Below are positions 8,771-17,956 of a stretch of 64,000 nt of DNA, piece by piece. Location: contig NZ_OU745390.1 in the NCBI RefSeq assembly GCF_916618955.1, positions 930,001 through 994,000 of the forward strand, written 5' to 3'. This DNA is from Pseudomonas sp. Marseille-Q3773. GTDB lineage: Bacteria > Pseudomonadota > Gammaproteobacteria > Pseudomonadales > Pseudomonadaceae. The notes beneath the pieces are model-generated. The model searched no databases, was not told where the DNA came from, and saw only the letters and a program-made list of their open reading frames with translations. The position numbers and the translations under genes were made by a program. Position 1 is the first letter of the stretch. Each line of letters opens with the position of its first letter.

Positions 8771-10111
8771 TCAGAGCGCACCCGACAATGGCCATTCCAC
8801 GGCCAGGCGGATCTGGTCCCCGTCCAGCTCCGCCTGGGCGGTATTCCCTCGATGCAGGTTATGCCGCAACGAAAACGCGGTGCCCTTGGCCCTGCCACTC
8901 TGCACCACATAGCGCGCTTCCAGGTCGCGCTCCCAATGTCTGCCACTCTTGCCATACCCCAGGTAGGCATAACCACCCGCCGGGTCGACATGCGTGCCAT
9001 CGATATCGAACCCGCGCACGTACAACGCCGTCAGGTTCAGACCCGGCACGCCATAGGCGCCCAGGTTCAGGTCGTAGCGTGCCTGCCACGATTTCTCGTT
9101 CGGCGCGTTGAAGTCCGACATCTGCACCGCATTGGCCAGGTAGATCGCCCCACGCGTCACGTAATCGAACGGCGTATCGCCATGTACCTGCTGCCAGCCG
9201 ATACTGAAACCGTGCGGCCCCTGGTCGTAACGCGAGACCAGGCTCCAGGTGGTGTTGTCGATGCGCCCGGACAGCGCCTTGCCGGTGTCGGTGCTGCGAT
9301 ACAGGTTGAGGTCCAGGCTGAGGCTGCGGCGTTCGTCAAAAGCGTGGCTGAAGGTACTGCCGAGATAATGCTGGTTCCAGCTGTCCTGGTAGCGTGAGGT
9401 GTACAGGCTGCCGCGAAAAGCGGCGCCGGGGTTCCACACCACGCCAGCCAGGTCGAAGCTGTTGCCCTGGCGGCCGTTGGAATAGTTCACCACGAAGCCC
9501 TGGTCATGGCTGGACGCATTGCGGTCGGTGTCCTCGGTGAAGTGCCCGGCCACCAGCTTGAGGTGGTCGAGTTCGTTGCTGGTGAGCAACAGGCCGGTCA
9601 TGGTCTCGGGTAACAGGCGGCTGTCGGAGGCGCTGAACACCGGGGTCTTGACCCTCTGCTCACCGTAGGACAGCACGGTATCGGACCAGCGCAGCCTGAG
9701 TGCCGCACCGGCACGGCTGTAGTTGCTCTTGGGGTGCCCGTCGTTATCGAGCGCGAGCAGGCGCGCCTTGCCCGCCCGCCCGCCACCGCTGTCGAGCTGC
9801 ACGCCCAGGTAGGCATGCGCATCGACCCCGACGCCGATCAGCCCCTGGGTGAAACCGGACTGCAAGGTTGCCATCAGGCCATAGGCCCATTCCTCGGCCT
9901 TGCCGTTACGTTCATCGCGCGGTTTGTAGGCGTTGCGCGCTGCGCTGTTGCGGCCACCGTGCCGGTAGTCGCGCTGGTCGAATACGCTGCGGTTGAGCAG
10001 GTTCCAACTGCCATCTTCAAGAAAACCGTTGCTTTGCGATTGCGCGGAATCGGCGAGGGCGATCGGGGCCAGCAGGGTGCTGGCGAGCAGCAGGGCAACA
10101 GGGCGCGACAT
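8771..10111 (-). CDS. OprD-family outer-membrane porin
   Basis: Starting at the ATG at 10111 (MSRPVALLLASTLLAPIALA signal peptide, GGAA ribosome binding site) the product is 446 residues. It shows the OprD hallmarks: after the signal, FLEDGSWNLLNRSVFDQRDYRHGG, then SGFTQGLIGVGVDAHAYLG, and alternating barrel strands to the C-terminus. OprD porins pass small carboxylates, amino acids or peptides. The gene begins only 16 bp after the ATPase of a BtuFCD-like importer on the same strand and is probably part of that riboswitch-controlled operon. Confidence 0.88.
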   Translation of the reverse strand: MSRPVALLLASTLLAPIALADSAQSQSNGFLEDGSWNLLNRSVFDQRDYRHGGRNSAARNAYKPRDERNGKAEEWAYGLMATLQSGFTQGLIGVGVDAHAYLGVQLDSGGGRAGKARLLALDNDGHPKSNYSRAGAALRLRWSDTVLSYGEQRVKTPVFSASDSRLLPETMTGLLLTSNELDHLKLVAGHFTEDTDRNASSHDQGFVVNYSNGRQGNSFDLAGVVWNPGAAFRGSLYTSRYQDSWNQHYLGSTFSHAFDERRSLSLDLNLYRSTDTGKALSGRIDNTTWSLVSRYDQGPHGFSIGWQQVHGDTPFDYVTRGAIYLANAVQMSDFNAPNEKSWQARYDLNLGAYGVPGLNLTALYVRGFDIDGTHVDPAGGYAYLGYGKSGRHWERDLEARYVVQSGRAKGTAFSLRHNLHRGNTAQAELDGDQIRLAVEWPLSGAL

Positions 10112-10127
10112 GCGTGGAACTTCCTGT

Positions 10128-10916
10128 TCAAGGGGCGCGGAAACGCAGGATGCGCGCGCCGTCGAAGGGGTCGGTGAGGTAATGGGCATGCACGCCGAAG
10201 GTGCTCAGCAGGCGCTCGGGCGTCAGTACCTCGAGGGGTTTGCCAAGGGCAACCAGGCGGCCCTTGTCGAGCACCGCCAGGCGGTCGCAGGTGAGCGCCT
10301 GGTTGAGGTCATGCAGCGCCACCAGCGTGGTGACCGGCAGCGCTTGCACCTGTTGCAGCAGGCTCAGCTGGTGCTGGATATCCAGGTGATTGGTCGGCTC
10401 GTCCAGCAGCAATACCTGCGGCCGCTGCGCCAGGGCGCGGGCGATGTGCACACGCTGGCGTTCGCCACCGGACAGCGAGCCCCACAGGCGCGTGCGCAGG
10501 TGCAGCGCGTCGAGGTCGGCCAAGGCCTGCTCGACGACGGCCTGGTCCCCCCGCGAGAACGGCGCCAATGCCGACAGCCAAGGGGTGCGGCCGAGGGCCA
10601 CGGCGTCGAACACGCTGATTGCATCGAGGGTGTCGGCCTGTTGTTCGACCAGCGCCAGGGCCTGCGCAATACGCCGGCGGGGCAACTGTGCCAGCGGTTC
10701 GCCCAGCAACTGCACGCTGCCGCTGTCAGGCTTGCGCAGCCCGGCAAGCACCTTCAGCAATGAGGATTTGCCGGAGCCGTTGGGGCCGACGATACCCAGC
10801 GTTTCGCCCGCGACGACGTGCAGGTCTATCTCGCGCAACACGGCATTGCCAGCCAGTTGCAGGCCAAGGCCCTGGCAACTCAGGGGCGAAATGGCCACAG
10901 TGGTCATGGCGGTCAT
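10128..10916 (-). CDS. FecE/BtuD-type ABC transporter ATP-binding protein
   Basis: The ATG at 10916 overlaps the stop of the permease gene as ATGA, giving 262 residues. Walker A (GPNGSGKSS, about 42-50), signature LSGGERQR and Walker B VLLLDEPTNHLD are intact. The Q-loop and the gap between motifs are those of the cobalamin/iron-siderophore ATPase family. It energises the adjacent FecCD permease. An upstream cobalamin riboswitch indicates corrinoid-responsive expression. Confidence 0.93.
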   Translation of the reverse strand: MTAMTTVAISPLSCQGLGLQLAGNAVLREIDLHVVAGETLGIVGPNGSGKSSLLKVLAGLRKPDSGSVQLLGEPLAQLPRRRIAQALALVEQQADTLDAISVFDAVALGRTPWLSALAPFSRGDQAVVEQALADLDALHLRTRLWGSLSGGERQRVHIARALAQRPQVLLLDEPTNHLDIQHQLSLLQQVQALPVTTLVALHDLNQALTCDRLAVLDKGRLVALGKPLEVLTPERLLSTFGVHAHYLTDPFDGARILRFRAP

Positions 10917-11929
10917 GGCTGCCCCCGACGGCTGACCAGGATCAAGGCGAACACCGGCGCGCCGATCAGTGCGGTAACCACTCCCACGGGAATCACCTGG
11001 CCAGGAATCAGGATGCGCGACAGGATGTCGGCGGCAATCAGGAACAATGCGCCACCCAGTGCGCTGGCTGGCAGCAGGCGGCTGTGCCCCGGGCCGAGCA
11101 GCAGGCGCAGCGCATGGGGAATCACCAGCCCGACAAAACCGATGGCACCGACGATCGATACCATGACCGCGGTGACCAGGGCTGCGCAGCTGATCAGCAG
11201 CAACTGGGTACGCCGTACCGGTATGCCCAGCGATGCCGCGGAGTCGGCACCGAAGGTGAACGCATCCAGTGTGCGGCGGTGCCACAGGCACACCAGCAGC
11301 CCGGACAATGCCACTGGCACGGCCAGCCACACCGAAGGCCAGCGCACGCCGCTGAGGTTGCCCAGCAGCCAGAACAGGATGCCGCGTGCCTGCTCGGCGG
11401 TGGCCGACATGGTAATCAGCAGCGCGGTGAGGGCGTTGAACAGTTGCGAGCCGGCGATTCCGGCAAGGATCACCTGGGCGTTGCCGCTGCCGCCGCCGGC
11501 CATGCGCGCCAGCACCAGCACCAGGGCGAACGCCGCCAGGGCGCCGAGGAAGGCGCCGGCGGGCATGCTCAACGCCAGGCTACCGAAGCCCAGCAAGCCG
11601 ACCAGCACCGCACCGGTCGAGGCGCCGGCGGACAACCCCAGCAGGTAGGGCTCGGCCAACGGGTTGCGCAACAGCGCCTGGAGGACCACGCCGCAGGTGG
11701 CCAGGCCGGCGCCGCAGGCCGCGGCAACCAGGGTACGGGTCAGGCGGTAATTCCAGACGATCCCTGCATCGATCGGGTCGACCGGGTAACCGGCCTGCCA
11801 CAGCTGGTTGGCCAGGACCTGGGCGACCACAGCGGGTGCCAGGTCGCTTTCGCCGATGGCGGTACCGGCCAGCACGGCCAGCAGCAGCGCTGCCAGGGCC
11901 ATTGCGACGGCGAATGACAGGCGCAGCAT
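10913..11929 (-). CDS. FecCD/BtuC-family ABC transporter permease
   Basis: The chosen ATG at 11929 overlaps the upstream stop (TGATG) and starts with a hydrophobic helix (MLRLSFAVAMALAALLLAV). The 338-residue product has about ten predicted membrane helices and FecCD motifs: RLTRTLVAAACGAGLATCGVV, NPLAEPYLLGLSAGAS and GAIGFVGLVIPHALRLLLG. It is the channel of a corrinoid- or iron-complex-type importer, with the binding protein upstream and the ATPase downstream. A longer in-frame ORF to 12196 translates the binding-protein gene in a wrong frame. Confidence 0.93.
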   Translation of the reverse strand: MLRLSFAVAMALAALLLAVLAGTAIGESDLAPAVVAQVLANQLWQAGYPVDPIDAGIVWNYRLTRTLVAAACGAGLATCGVVLQALLRNPLAEPYLLGLSAGASTGAVLVGLLGFGSLALSMPAGAFLGALAAFALVLVLARMAGGGSGNAQVILAGIAGSQLFNALTALLITMSATAEQARGILFWLLGNLSGVRWPSVWLAVPVALSGLLVCLWHRRTLDAFTFGADSAASLGIPVRRTQLLLISCAALVTAVMVSIVGAIGFVGLVIPHALRLLLGPGHSRLLPASALGGALFLIAADILSRILIPGQVIPVGVVTALIGAPVFALILVSRRGQP

Positions 11930-12939
11930 CACTGGCCTGCGTTGCCGCTGGCGAAGGCGGCGGACAGGGTCTGCAGGCCGCTGAACAGGCGAATGCCAGC
12001 CTGCATGGCGTCGGCATCGAGGATGATGATGCGGTTGTGCTGCACCGCCTCCATGTTGCGGGTGACCGGGTCGCTGTGCAGGAACGCCAGCTTCTTCTGG
12101 TAGTCGTCGGCGGGGTAGCGGCGACGGTCCATGCGGGCGATGATCAGCCAGGTGGGGTTGGCTTTGGCCAAGGTTTCCCAGCCGACGGTGGGCCATTCCT
12201 CGGTGGACGTGACGACGTTGCGCACGCCGAGGGTGCGCAGCATGAAATCGGCAACGCCCTGGCGGCCCGCTACATAGGGCGCGATGCCCAGGTCGGCGCT
12301 GGAAAACCAGAACAGCGCCGAGGTGGTGGCCAAGTCCTTGCCGGCCAGCTGTGCCCTGGCGCTGTCCAGGCGGCCCTTCAGCTCGGCGTTGAGGGCGCTG
12401 CCACGCGCCTGCACGTCGAAGATCTCGGCCAGCTGGCTGATGCTTTTGTAGATACTTTCGACCTGGAACGCCTGCAGGCGGGTGCCGTCGGCACCGACCA
12501 GGTTGTCCTTGCCTTCGCAGTCCGATGGCAACAGGTAGGTGGGGATCTTCAACTCATCGAACTGTTCGCGGGTGGCCACCGCGCCTTGGGCCCCGACCAT
12601 CCATTCGAACTGCACTGTTACCAGTTGCGGGCGCTTGCCGACCACCGCCTCGAAGCTGGGCTCGTTGTCGGCCAGGCGCGGCACCTTGGCGTTCTGTGCC
12701 CGGTACTCGGGCAGTACGTTGTTGAACCACAGCGAAGTGCCTGCCAGCCGGTCGCCCAACCCCAGCGCGTAGAGCATTTCAGTGCTGGCCTGGCCAATGG
12801 TGACGGCGCGTTGCGGTGCCTGGACGAACGTTTGCGGCTTGCCGCAGTTATCAATCGTCAGCGGATATTGGGTGGCTGCGGCTTGGGCCAGGCCAGTGAG
12901 GCCGAGGCCGGCGAGCAAGGTGGCGAAACGGGGCAGCAT
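11929..12939 (-). CDS. BtuF-like periplasmic substrate-binding protein
   Basis: The ATG at 12939 has an AGGAG site and a signal peptide (MLPRFATLLAGLGLTGLAQA), giving 336 residues. The mature protein has the type-III binding-protein layout: PQRAVTIGQASTEMLYALGLGDRLAGTS in the first lobe, a long linking helix (about 150-185), then the second lobe (VGWETLAKANPTWLII). The family binds vitamin B12 or iron chelates. The cobalamin riboswitch immediately upstream favours a corrinoid or cobalt-complex ligand. Confidence 0.9.
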   Translation of the reverse strand: MLPRFATLLAGLGLTGLAQAAATQYPLTIDNCGKPQTFVQAPQRAVTIGQASTEMLYALGLGDRLAGTSLWFNNVLPEYRAQNAKVPRLADNEPSFEAVVGKRPQLVTVQFEWMVGAQGAVATREQFDELKIPTYLLPSDCEGKDNLVGADGTRLQAFQVESIYKSISQLAEIFDVQARGSALNAELKGRLDSARAQLAGKDLATTSALFWFSSADLGIAPYVAGRQGVADFMLRTLGVRNVVTSTEEWPTVGWETLAKANPTWLIIARMDRRRYPADDYQKKLAFLHSDPVTRNMEAVQHNRIIILDADAMQAGIRLFSGLQTLSAAFASGNAGQ

Positions 12940-13057
12940 GCTGGGCGATCTCCTATCGGACAGTTCGGGTGAGGAACGCACGGACAGGCATCGCCGGGCC
13001 CCTGCTGACGGCAGGGGCAACACTGATGGCCAATCCCGGACACCCCGCCGGTTGGTG

Positions 13058-13243
13058 AATGTAGGCCGGCAGGTCTCCTGACTGATGCGTCATGGCCTGG
13101 CTCCGGCCTTCCCGGGTCAGCGACCCAGTGGCATCGGTGGAGCAGGCTCGGCACCTACAGTTGCGGGGGCAGTTCCGTTTGGCCCGTTTGCTTGGGCCTG
13201 GGATTCCCTATTGATTCCGTGATGGAAACCGGCGGCCGGCATG
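13058..13243 (-). promoter_or_regulatory. Cobalamin (AdoCbl) riboswitch
   Basis: Read on the minus strand, the leader contains the diagnostic blocks of the cobalamin riboswitch in order: AATAGGGAATCCC near 13200-13213, ACTGCCCCCGCAACTGTAG near 13156-13174, GCCACTGGG near 13125-13133, and the B12-box-type AGGAGACCTGCC near 13069-13080. It lies 120 bp before the binding-protein gene. In the family, adenosylcobalamin binding shuts off the downstream genes, so the importer should be induced when B12 is low. Confidence 0.93.
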
Positions 13244-13275
13244 GTAGACCATCGTGCCGCCGGGTGAAACGCTTT

Positions 13276-14442
13276 TCACAAGTACTTCAGCCAGCCGATG
13301 TCACGCCGCCGCGCCTTGAGGCGGGCGAACCAGCGCACCGGCAGGTACAGTGAAACCGCCAGCAGCACCGCCCCCAGCCATACGGCACTGATGCCATCGA
13401 AACCGAAGTAGTCACCCTGGTTGCGGCCGTACAACGCCACACTGGCCAGGTACAGCAGCTTCAGTACATACAGGTGCAGCAGGTAGAAGAACATCGGCGC
13501 CGCGCCGAATACCGCCAGGCCATTGATCCAGCGCGCCTGGCCGGCGCGTTCGAAGGCGCTCAGCAACAGCAGGCCACAACCCAGGGTGAGTGCCAGGAAC
13601 AGTAGCGAGGGCGGGTACTTGGTGATGTTGAAGAAACTCATGAGGGTTTGCGTAAGCGAGGGGTAAACGCCCCACGGTGCCTCGCCGTAGCCGTTGAGCA
13701 GGCGCAGCACGACAAAGCCCAGCAACGCGGCCAGCCCGGCCAGCAGCAAGCGTCGCTGGCGCTGAGTGTTATCGCTGCTACAGGCGAACCAAGGGCCCAG
13801 GCCATAGCCCAGGGCGATCACGCCAATCCACGGCAGTACCGGGTAGGAGGTGCGCAGGCGCAGGTTGTCGGAGACTTCCAGCCAGCCGCGATCATGCAGG
13901 ATCGCCCAAGGTACATGCAGGGTAGATCCAACGTCGAAGTGCACAGTGTCGAGCAGGTTATGCCCGGCGACGAGGGTCGCGCCCAGGCCGATCAGCGCGC
14001 CACGTGGCAGCCACACCAGCAGCGACAGGGCGATCATGCTGATACCGATGGCCCAGATCACCTGCAGGTAGATGACGCTGGGCGGCAGCTGGAAGGTCCA
14101 GGCGAAGTTGACCAGGGTGAACTCCAGCACCACCAGGAACAGCCCGCGCTTGAACAGGAATGCCGAGACATCGCCGCGGCCCTGGTGCTTCTCGCCGTAC
14201 AGCCAGGCCGACAAACCGGTCAGCAGGACGAACACGGGGGCGCACAGGTGGGCCAGGGTGCGGCTGAAGAACAGCGCGGGCTCGGTGGTGTCGATGGCCA
14301 TCGGGTCGCTGACCTGGCGATGCAGGAAAAAGGTCTCGCGCACGTGGTCGAGGAGCATGAACAGGATCACCAGGCCGCGCAGGGCATCGATGCTCTGCAG
14401 GCGCTGGGTGAGCAGGGTGGGGGTGGCAATGGCGCTGGTCAT
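13276..14442 (-). CDS. DUF1624 (HGSNAT-like) integral membrane protein
   Basis: A 388-residue protein with about ten hydrophobic helices. The N-terminal motif RLQSIDALRGLVILFMLLDHVRE matches the DUF1624 / heparan-alpha-glucosaminide acetyltransferase-like family (YeiB-related), including a conserved DHVR histidine in helix 1. Members are suspected membrane acyltransferases, but substrates are unknown in Pseudomonas. It is separated from the riboswitch operon by only about 30 bp but reads in the same direction and ends before it, so it is an independent unit. Confidence 0.8.
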   Translation of the reverse strand: MTSAIATPTLLTQRLQSIDALRGLVILFMLLDHVRETFFLHRQVSDPMAIDTTEPALFFSRTLAHLCAPVFVLLTGLSAWLYGEKHQGRGDVSAFLFKRGLFLVVLEFTLVNFAWTFQLPPSVIYLQVIWAIGISMIALSLLVWLPRGALIGLGATLVAGHNLLDTVHFDVGSTLHVPWAILHDRGWLEVSDNLRLRTSYPVLPWIGVIALGYGLGPWFACSSDNTQRQRRLLLAGLAALLGFVVLRLLNGYGEAPWGVYPSLTQTLMSFFNITKYPPSLLFLALTLGCGLLLLSAFERAGQARWINGLAVFGAAPMFFYLLHLYVLKLLYLASVALYGRNQGDYFGFDGISAVWLGAVLLAVSLYLPVRWFARLKARRRDIGWLKYL

Positions 14443-14578
14443 GGCGGATCGCTGCTAGGAATGGATGTCAAATGAAACGTTATCTTATAACTAAACTCTC
14501 CCGGGTTGGTAGCGGTTTTTGCCGATGCCGGCCCCTTCGCGGATAGGCCGGCGAAGTGGCCGGTTCAGGAAGAAGCGC

Positions 14579-15148
14579 TTAGCGCCCGCGTCGCCGCGAA
14601 ACCCGCGCCTCGATATTCTTGCGCCCGATCAGCAGCGGCGGTTTTTCCACCACCGGTTCATCAGCGAGCCACTTGTACATCACGAGGCAGTCCACCAGCC
14701 CGAGGCTGGCATGGCGGTAGGCCTTGGGCAAACGGCCAACGGTTTCGAAACCGAGTTTGTGCCACAGCGCCACCGCCACTTCGTTGCTGGCAACCACCGA
14801 GTTGAACTGCAGGGCCAGAAAGCCTTCCTGGCGTGCCAGTTTCTGCGAGTGTTCGCACATCAACCGCGCTACACCCCGGCCACGGGCGCGTTCGCAGACC
14901 ATGTAGCCGCAGTTGCCCACGTGCGCACCAGGCCCGGCGGCGTTGGGCTTGAGATAGTAGGAACCAAGCAATTCGCCGTCCGCCTCGGCGACCAGCGTGC
15001 ACAACGGCATTTCCAGCCACAGCTGGCGCGCCTGTTCGAAGCTCAGCGCCGGGTCGAATGCATAGGTTTCCCGGGCCTGGACAACAGCCTGGAAGGTGGG
15101 CCAGAAGTGCTCGAAGTCTTTGGCCGTCATGGGGCGGATATGGATCAT
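14579..15148 (-). CDS. GNAT-family N-acetyltransferase
   Basis: The ATG at 15148 (MIHIRPMTAKDFEHFW) gives 189 residues and matches the usual GNAT start; an upstream frame from 15205 looks non-coding. The acetyl-CoA pyrophosphate-binding loop is present as ERARGRGVARLMCEHS (about 95-110), followed by the helix and strand ALWHKLGFETVGRLP. It transfers an acetyl group from acetyl-CoA to an unknown amine. It appears monocistronic. Confidence 0.85.
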   Translation of the reverse strand: MIHIRPMTAKDFEHFWPTFQAVVQARETYAFDPALSFEQARQLWLEMPLCTLVAEADGELLGSYYLKPNAAGPGAHVGNCGYMVCERARGRGVARLMCEHSQKLARQEGFLALQFNSVVASNEVAVALWHKLGFETVGRLPKAYRHASLGLVDCLVMYKWLADEPVVEKPPLLIGRKNIEARVSRRRGR

Positions 15149-15226
15149 GCGGATACCTGAAAGGGCTGGGCTGCCCAGTCTGGTGGGCGCGGCGCCGTCG
15201 CGCAAGGGCGACGGCGCCGGTTGCGC

Positions 15227-15571
15227 TCAGTCGGTGGCCTTGCCCACTGCATCCAGGGCCCGCGCCGAATACACCAGCGCGGCGCCGGCGTTCATCGCCA
15301 CGGCCACGCCGAGGGCCTCGGCGATTTCCTCGCGGCTGGCCCCGTGCTTGACGGCTTGCTGCGAGTGCACGGCAATGCAGCCATCGCAGCGGGTGGTCAC
15401 GGCCACGGCGAGGGAGATCAGCTCGCGGGTCTTGGCATCCAGGTGGTTGGTCTTGGCACCCGCGCCGCTGGCGGTCATGTAGCCGGCAACGGTGTCGGGG
15501 GAGAGTTGCTTGAGATCGCCGATGCCGGCCATCAACTGCTTACGGTAGGCGTCCCAGTCCATCATGCTCAT
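15227..15571 (-). CDS. AhpD-like carboxymuconolactone decarboxylase family protein
   Basis: A 114-residue protein from the ATG at 15571, which is preceded by AAGGTG. An in-frame GTG at 15580 is also possible. The AhpD-type active site CDGCIAVHSQQAVKHG (CxxC plus histidine) lies at about residues 52-67, within the helical CMD fold. Such proteins are small alkylhydroperoxidase-like disulfide reductases. The partner is unknown and the gene is alone. Confidence 0.88.
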   Translation of the reverse strand: MSMMDWDAYRKQLMAGIGDLKQLSPDTVAGYMTASGAGAKTNHLDAKTRELISLAVAVTTRCDGCIAVHSQQAVKHGASREEIAEALGVAVAMNAGAALVYSARALDAVGKATD

Positions 15572-15661
15572 TGTCTTCACCTTGGTAAGGTTGCGAGTGG
15601 AGCTTTCAGGCTAGTCGAAGCGCGGGAAGTGAAACTTGTACTTTGGTGCTGGCGGGCTTTG

Positions 15662-15683
15662 AAGCGGCCCGGCTAGGCCGCTT
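15662..15683 (-). terminator. Hairpin after lpxO
   Basis: An 8-bp perfect inverted repeat (AAGCGGCC / GGCCGCTT, 6-nt loop) lies 20 bp past the lpxO stop. There is no U-run, so termination is a suggestion only. Confidence 0.35.
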
Positions 15684-15703
15684 GTGCAATCGCCCGAGGC
15701 CGG

Positions 15704-16603
15704 TCAGATGTAGATGAACACCAGCACCAGCGCGGCGACGAACGCCCACTTTTCCAGGTAGTAGCGGGTGCGGTTGCGTTTTTTCAGCGCCTTGCCCCGT
15801 TCGCGGATCTTGTAGATACGCGTGAACAGCCGGTTGATGCCGCCGGTCTTGTCGCCTGCATCGTTGGGCGCGGCGGCGGCCGCCATGACGTTGCGGCTGA
15901 ACCAGCGGTTGAACGCGGTTGCCCAGCGGTACTTGAGCGGGCGTTCGATATCGCAGAACAGGATGATGCGGTTGTGCTCGGTGGTGTTGGCCGCGTAGTG
16001 GATGTAGGTCTCGTCAAAGACCACACCTTCGCCATCACGCCACGAGTACTTCTCGCCGTCGACGTCGATGTAGCAACCGTCATCGTTGGGTGTGTCGAGG
16101 CCCAGGTGGTAGCGGTACGAGCCGGCATACGGGTCACGATGACGCACCAGCTTGGCGCCCGGTGGCAGGGTGGCGAACATCGCGGCCTTGACCGTGCCGA
16201 TGCCTTTGAGCAACTCGGTGGTGCGCGGGCACAGGGTCATCGCCGAGGGGTGGCTTTCGCCGTACCATTTCAGATAAAAGCGCTTCCAGCCGGTCTTGAA
16301 GAAGGAATTGAAACCGACGTCATCGTAATTGTCGGACTTCTTGATCTCGCCCACATGCAGCAACTGGCGCGCCTCTTCGCGGATCTCCTGCCAGTGGTCC
16401 TGCAGCGTTTGCAGTTCCGGGAAGGCTTCCACCGGCAGGTAAGGCTTGGCCGGGTGCTTGGAAAACAGGTACAGGAAGCTGTTGACCGGGGCCAGGAAAC
16501 TGGAGTGGTCGCCCAACTGACGGGTCAGCTTGTGGCGAACCCGACCGCGCAGGTGAACATAGGCGATCGAGAGGGCAAAGAGGAGTACGAGTGCAATTTT
16601 CAT
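15704..16603 (-). CDS. lpxO: Lipid A 2-hydroxylase LpxO (aspartyl/asparaginyl beta-hydroxylase family)
   Basis: A 299-residue protein with N-terminal (about 3-18) and C-terminal (about 283-298) membrane helices around an Fe(II)/2-oxoglutarate dioxygenase domain. The metal ligands are visible in HRDPYAGSYRYHLGL (HxD) and the distal histidine in FDETYIHYAANTTEHNR, with the following arginine for 2-oxoglutarate. LpxO hydroxylates the 2-position of a secondary acyl chain of lipid A at the inner membrane. It is divergent from thpR. Confidence 0.9.
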   Translation of the reverse strand: MKIALVLLFALSIAYVHLRGRVRHKLTRQLGDHSSFLAPVNSFLYLFSKHPAKPYLPVEAFPELQTLQDHWQEIREEARQLLHVGEIKKSDNYDDVGFNSFFKTGWKRFYLKWYGESHPSAMTLCPRTTELLKGIGTVKAAMFATLPPGAKLVRHRDPYAGSYRYHLGLDTPNDDGCYIDVDGEKYSWRDGEGVVFDETYIHYAANTTEHNRIILFCDIERPLKYRWATAFNRWFSRNVMAAAAAPNDAGDKTGGINRLFTRIYKIRERGKALKKRNRTRYYLEKWAFVAALVLVFIYI

Positions 16604-16761
16604 GGACGTTTACTTGTCGAAAAATAGCCATGCGCCATGGCGTTAGCCAGCCAGCATAAACAATCATGGGGGTAGTTTGTACCTATTGTTACGAAACACC
16701 GAGGCGACTTAGGTGTAATACGCTACGGCTTCGCGCAAACGTTTCATGTTCGGGAGCTCTC

Positions 16762-17304
16762 ATGAGTCAGGATGTACGCAGCAGCATCCCTTTCAAGCGG
16801 CTGTTTTTCGCCTTGCCGGTCAGCGATGCCCAGCGCCGGGCGCTGGCCGAGTGGCGACGCGGTCTGAACCTGCGCAGCGGCAAGCCGGTACCAGCCGCCA
16901 ACTTCCATGTGACACTACTGTTTCTCGGCGATGTGAGTGCCGCTCAGGTGCCTGCGATTTGCGCGGCGGTCGATCAACTGGCGCTACCCACCACACCCCC
17001 TCGTCTGCTGCTCGATCGCTTGCAGGTGTGGCAGCGGGCCAACGCCCTGGTGCTGGAGGCACAACAGCCTCCTGCGGCGCTGTTGCAGCTGGTGTACGGC
17101 CTGGAGCAAGCGCTGTTGCCGCTGGGCGTGGAAGTGGCCAGCCGTGACTATCGCCCGCACCTGACACTGGCCAGGGATTTTCGCGGCCAGCCGCCAGAAG
17201 CCAGCAGTACGCCGGATTTCTTCCTCGCTGCCCGCCATTTCACCCTCTACGAGTCGCGCAAGGGCGCCTATTGGCCATTGGCGCAGTGGCCGCTGTCGAA
17301 CTGA
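16762..17304 (+). CDS. thpR: RNA 2',3'-cyclic phosphodiesterase ThpR
   Basis: The ATG at 16762 follows a GGAGCT site and gives 180 residues. Both catalytic HxTx motifs of the 2H phosphoesterase family are present: FHVTLLFLG at about 48 and PHLTLARDF at about 133. The family opens 2',3'-cyclic phosphates and can join 2'-5' RNA ends in vitro. A longer frame from 16666 has no credible start region. It is convergent with the flavoprotein gene, only one base apart. Confidence 0.92.
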   Translation: MSQDVRSSIPFKRLFFALPVSDAQRRALAEWRRGLNLRSGKPVPAANFHVTLLFLGDVSAAQVPAICAAVDQLALPTTPPRLLLDRLQVWQRANALVLEAQQPPAALLQLVYGLEQALLPLGVEVASRDYRPHLTLARDFRGQPPEASSTPDFFLAARHFTLYESRKGAYWPLAQWPLSN

Positions 17305-17305
17305 T

Positions 17306-17902
17306 TCAGGCCGGCACTTCGCAATTTGCGAACAACTGTTCACCCAGCACGCGCGCCGTGCGCAAGTGCGGGGTCGGGTCCACGCCTTCGCTATCTTCCA
17401 GCAGGGTGGAGCTAAGCACCTCGGCGCCGCAATAGTCGAAAATGCCGTGCTCGATCTGCACGCGCATCGCTTCGCCATAACCATGCCGTTCAAAGGTACC
17501 GCGGTCGGCGCCGGCGACGCCGACCAGGTGCACCTTCATGCCGCGCAATTTCTTCACGGTGGTGCTGCCGTCATAGTCGAACGCCCAACCGTTGCTGAAC
17601 ACCCGCTCAACCCAGCCCTTGAGCAAGGCAGGCAGCGACCACCAGTAAATCGGGTACACCAGCACCAGGGCATCGGCGCGTTCGATGCGTGCCTGCTCCT
17701 TGCTTACATCCGCTGGCGGGGCAGCCAGCCGGCGGTGCACGGCATGGTCGGGCTGGCCGAACCGTGGGTCGAAACCTTCGCTGGCCAGGTCGGCGATTTC
17801 GCTGCTGTGGCCGGCTTCGGCCAGGCCATCGGCGACCTGCCGGGCCAGGGCGTGTGTCAGTGAGTGTGGGTCGTGGTGGCCGACAACGATCAGAGCATGC
17901 AT
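17306..17902 (-). CDS. NAD(P)H-dependent flavin oxidoreductase (quinone reductase/flavodoxin fold)
   Basis: A 198-residue cytoplasmic enzyme starting at 17902 after an AGGAG site. The N-terminal FMN-binding strand-loop (ALIVVGHHDPHSLTHALA) and the second loop YPIYWWSLPALLKGWVERVF (about 80-100) are characteristic of the DT-diaphorase / MdaB / KefF family. It probably reduces quinones or related electrophiles with NAD(P)H. It is divergent from a TetR regulator whose promoter carries repeated operator-like sites, so it is likely repressed by that regulator. Confidence 0.88.
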   Translation of the reverse strand: MHALIVVGHHDPHSLTHALARQVADGLAEAGHSSEIADLASEGFDPRFGQPDHAVHRRLAAPPADVSKEQARIERADALVLVYPIYWWSLPALLKGWVERVFSNGWAFDYDGSTTVKKLRGMKVHLVGVAGADRGTFERHGYGEAMRVQIEHGIFDYCGAEVLSSTLLEDSEGVDPTPHLRTARVLGEQLFANCEVPA

Positions 17903-17956
17903 GGTGAATTCTCCTGGATGTGGATGCAGGGTTACCTTCAGCGCTATATACTCAAG

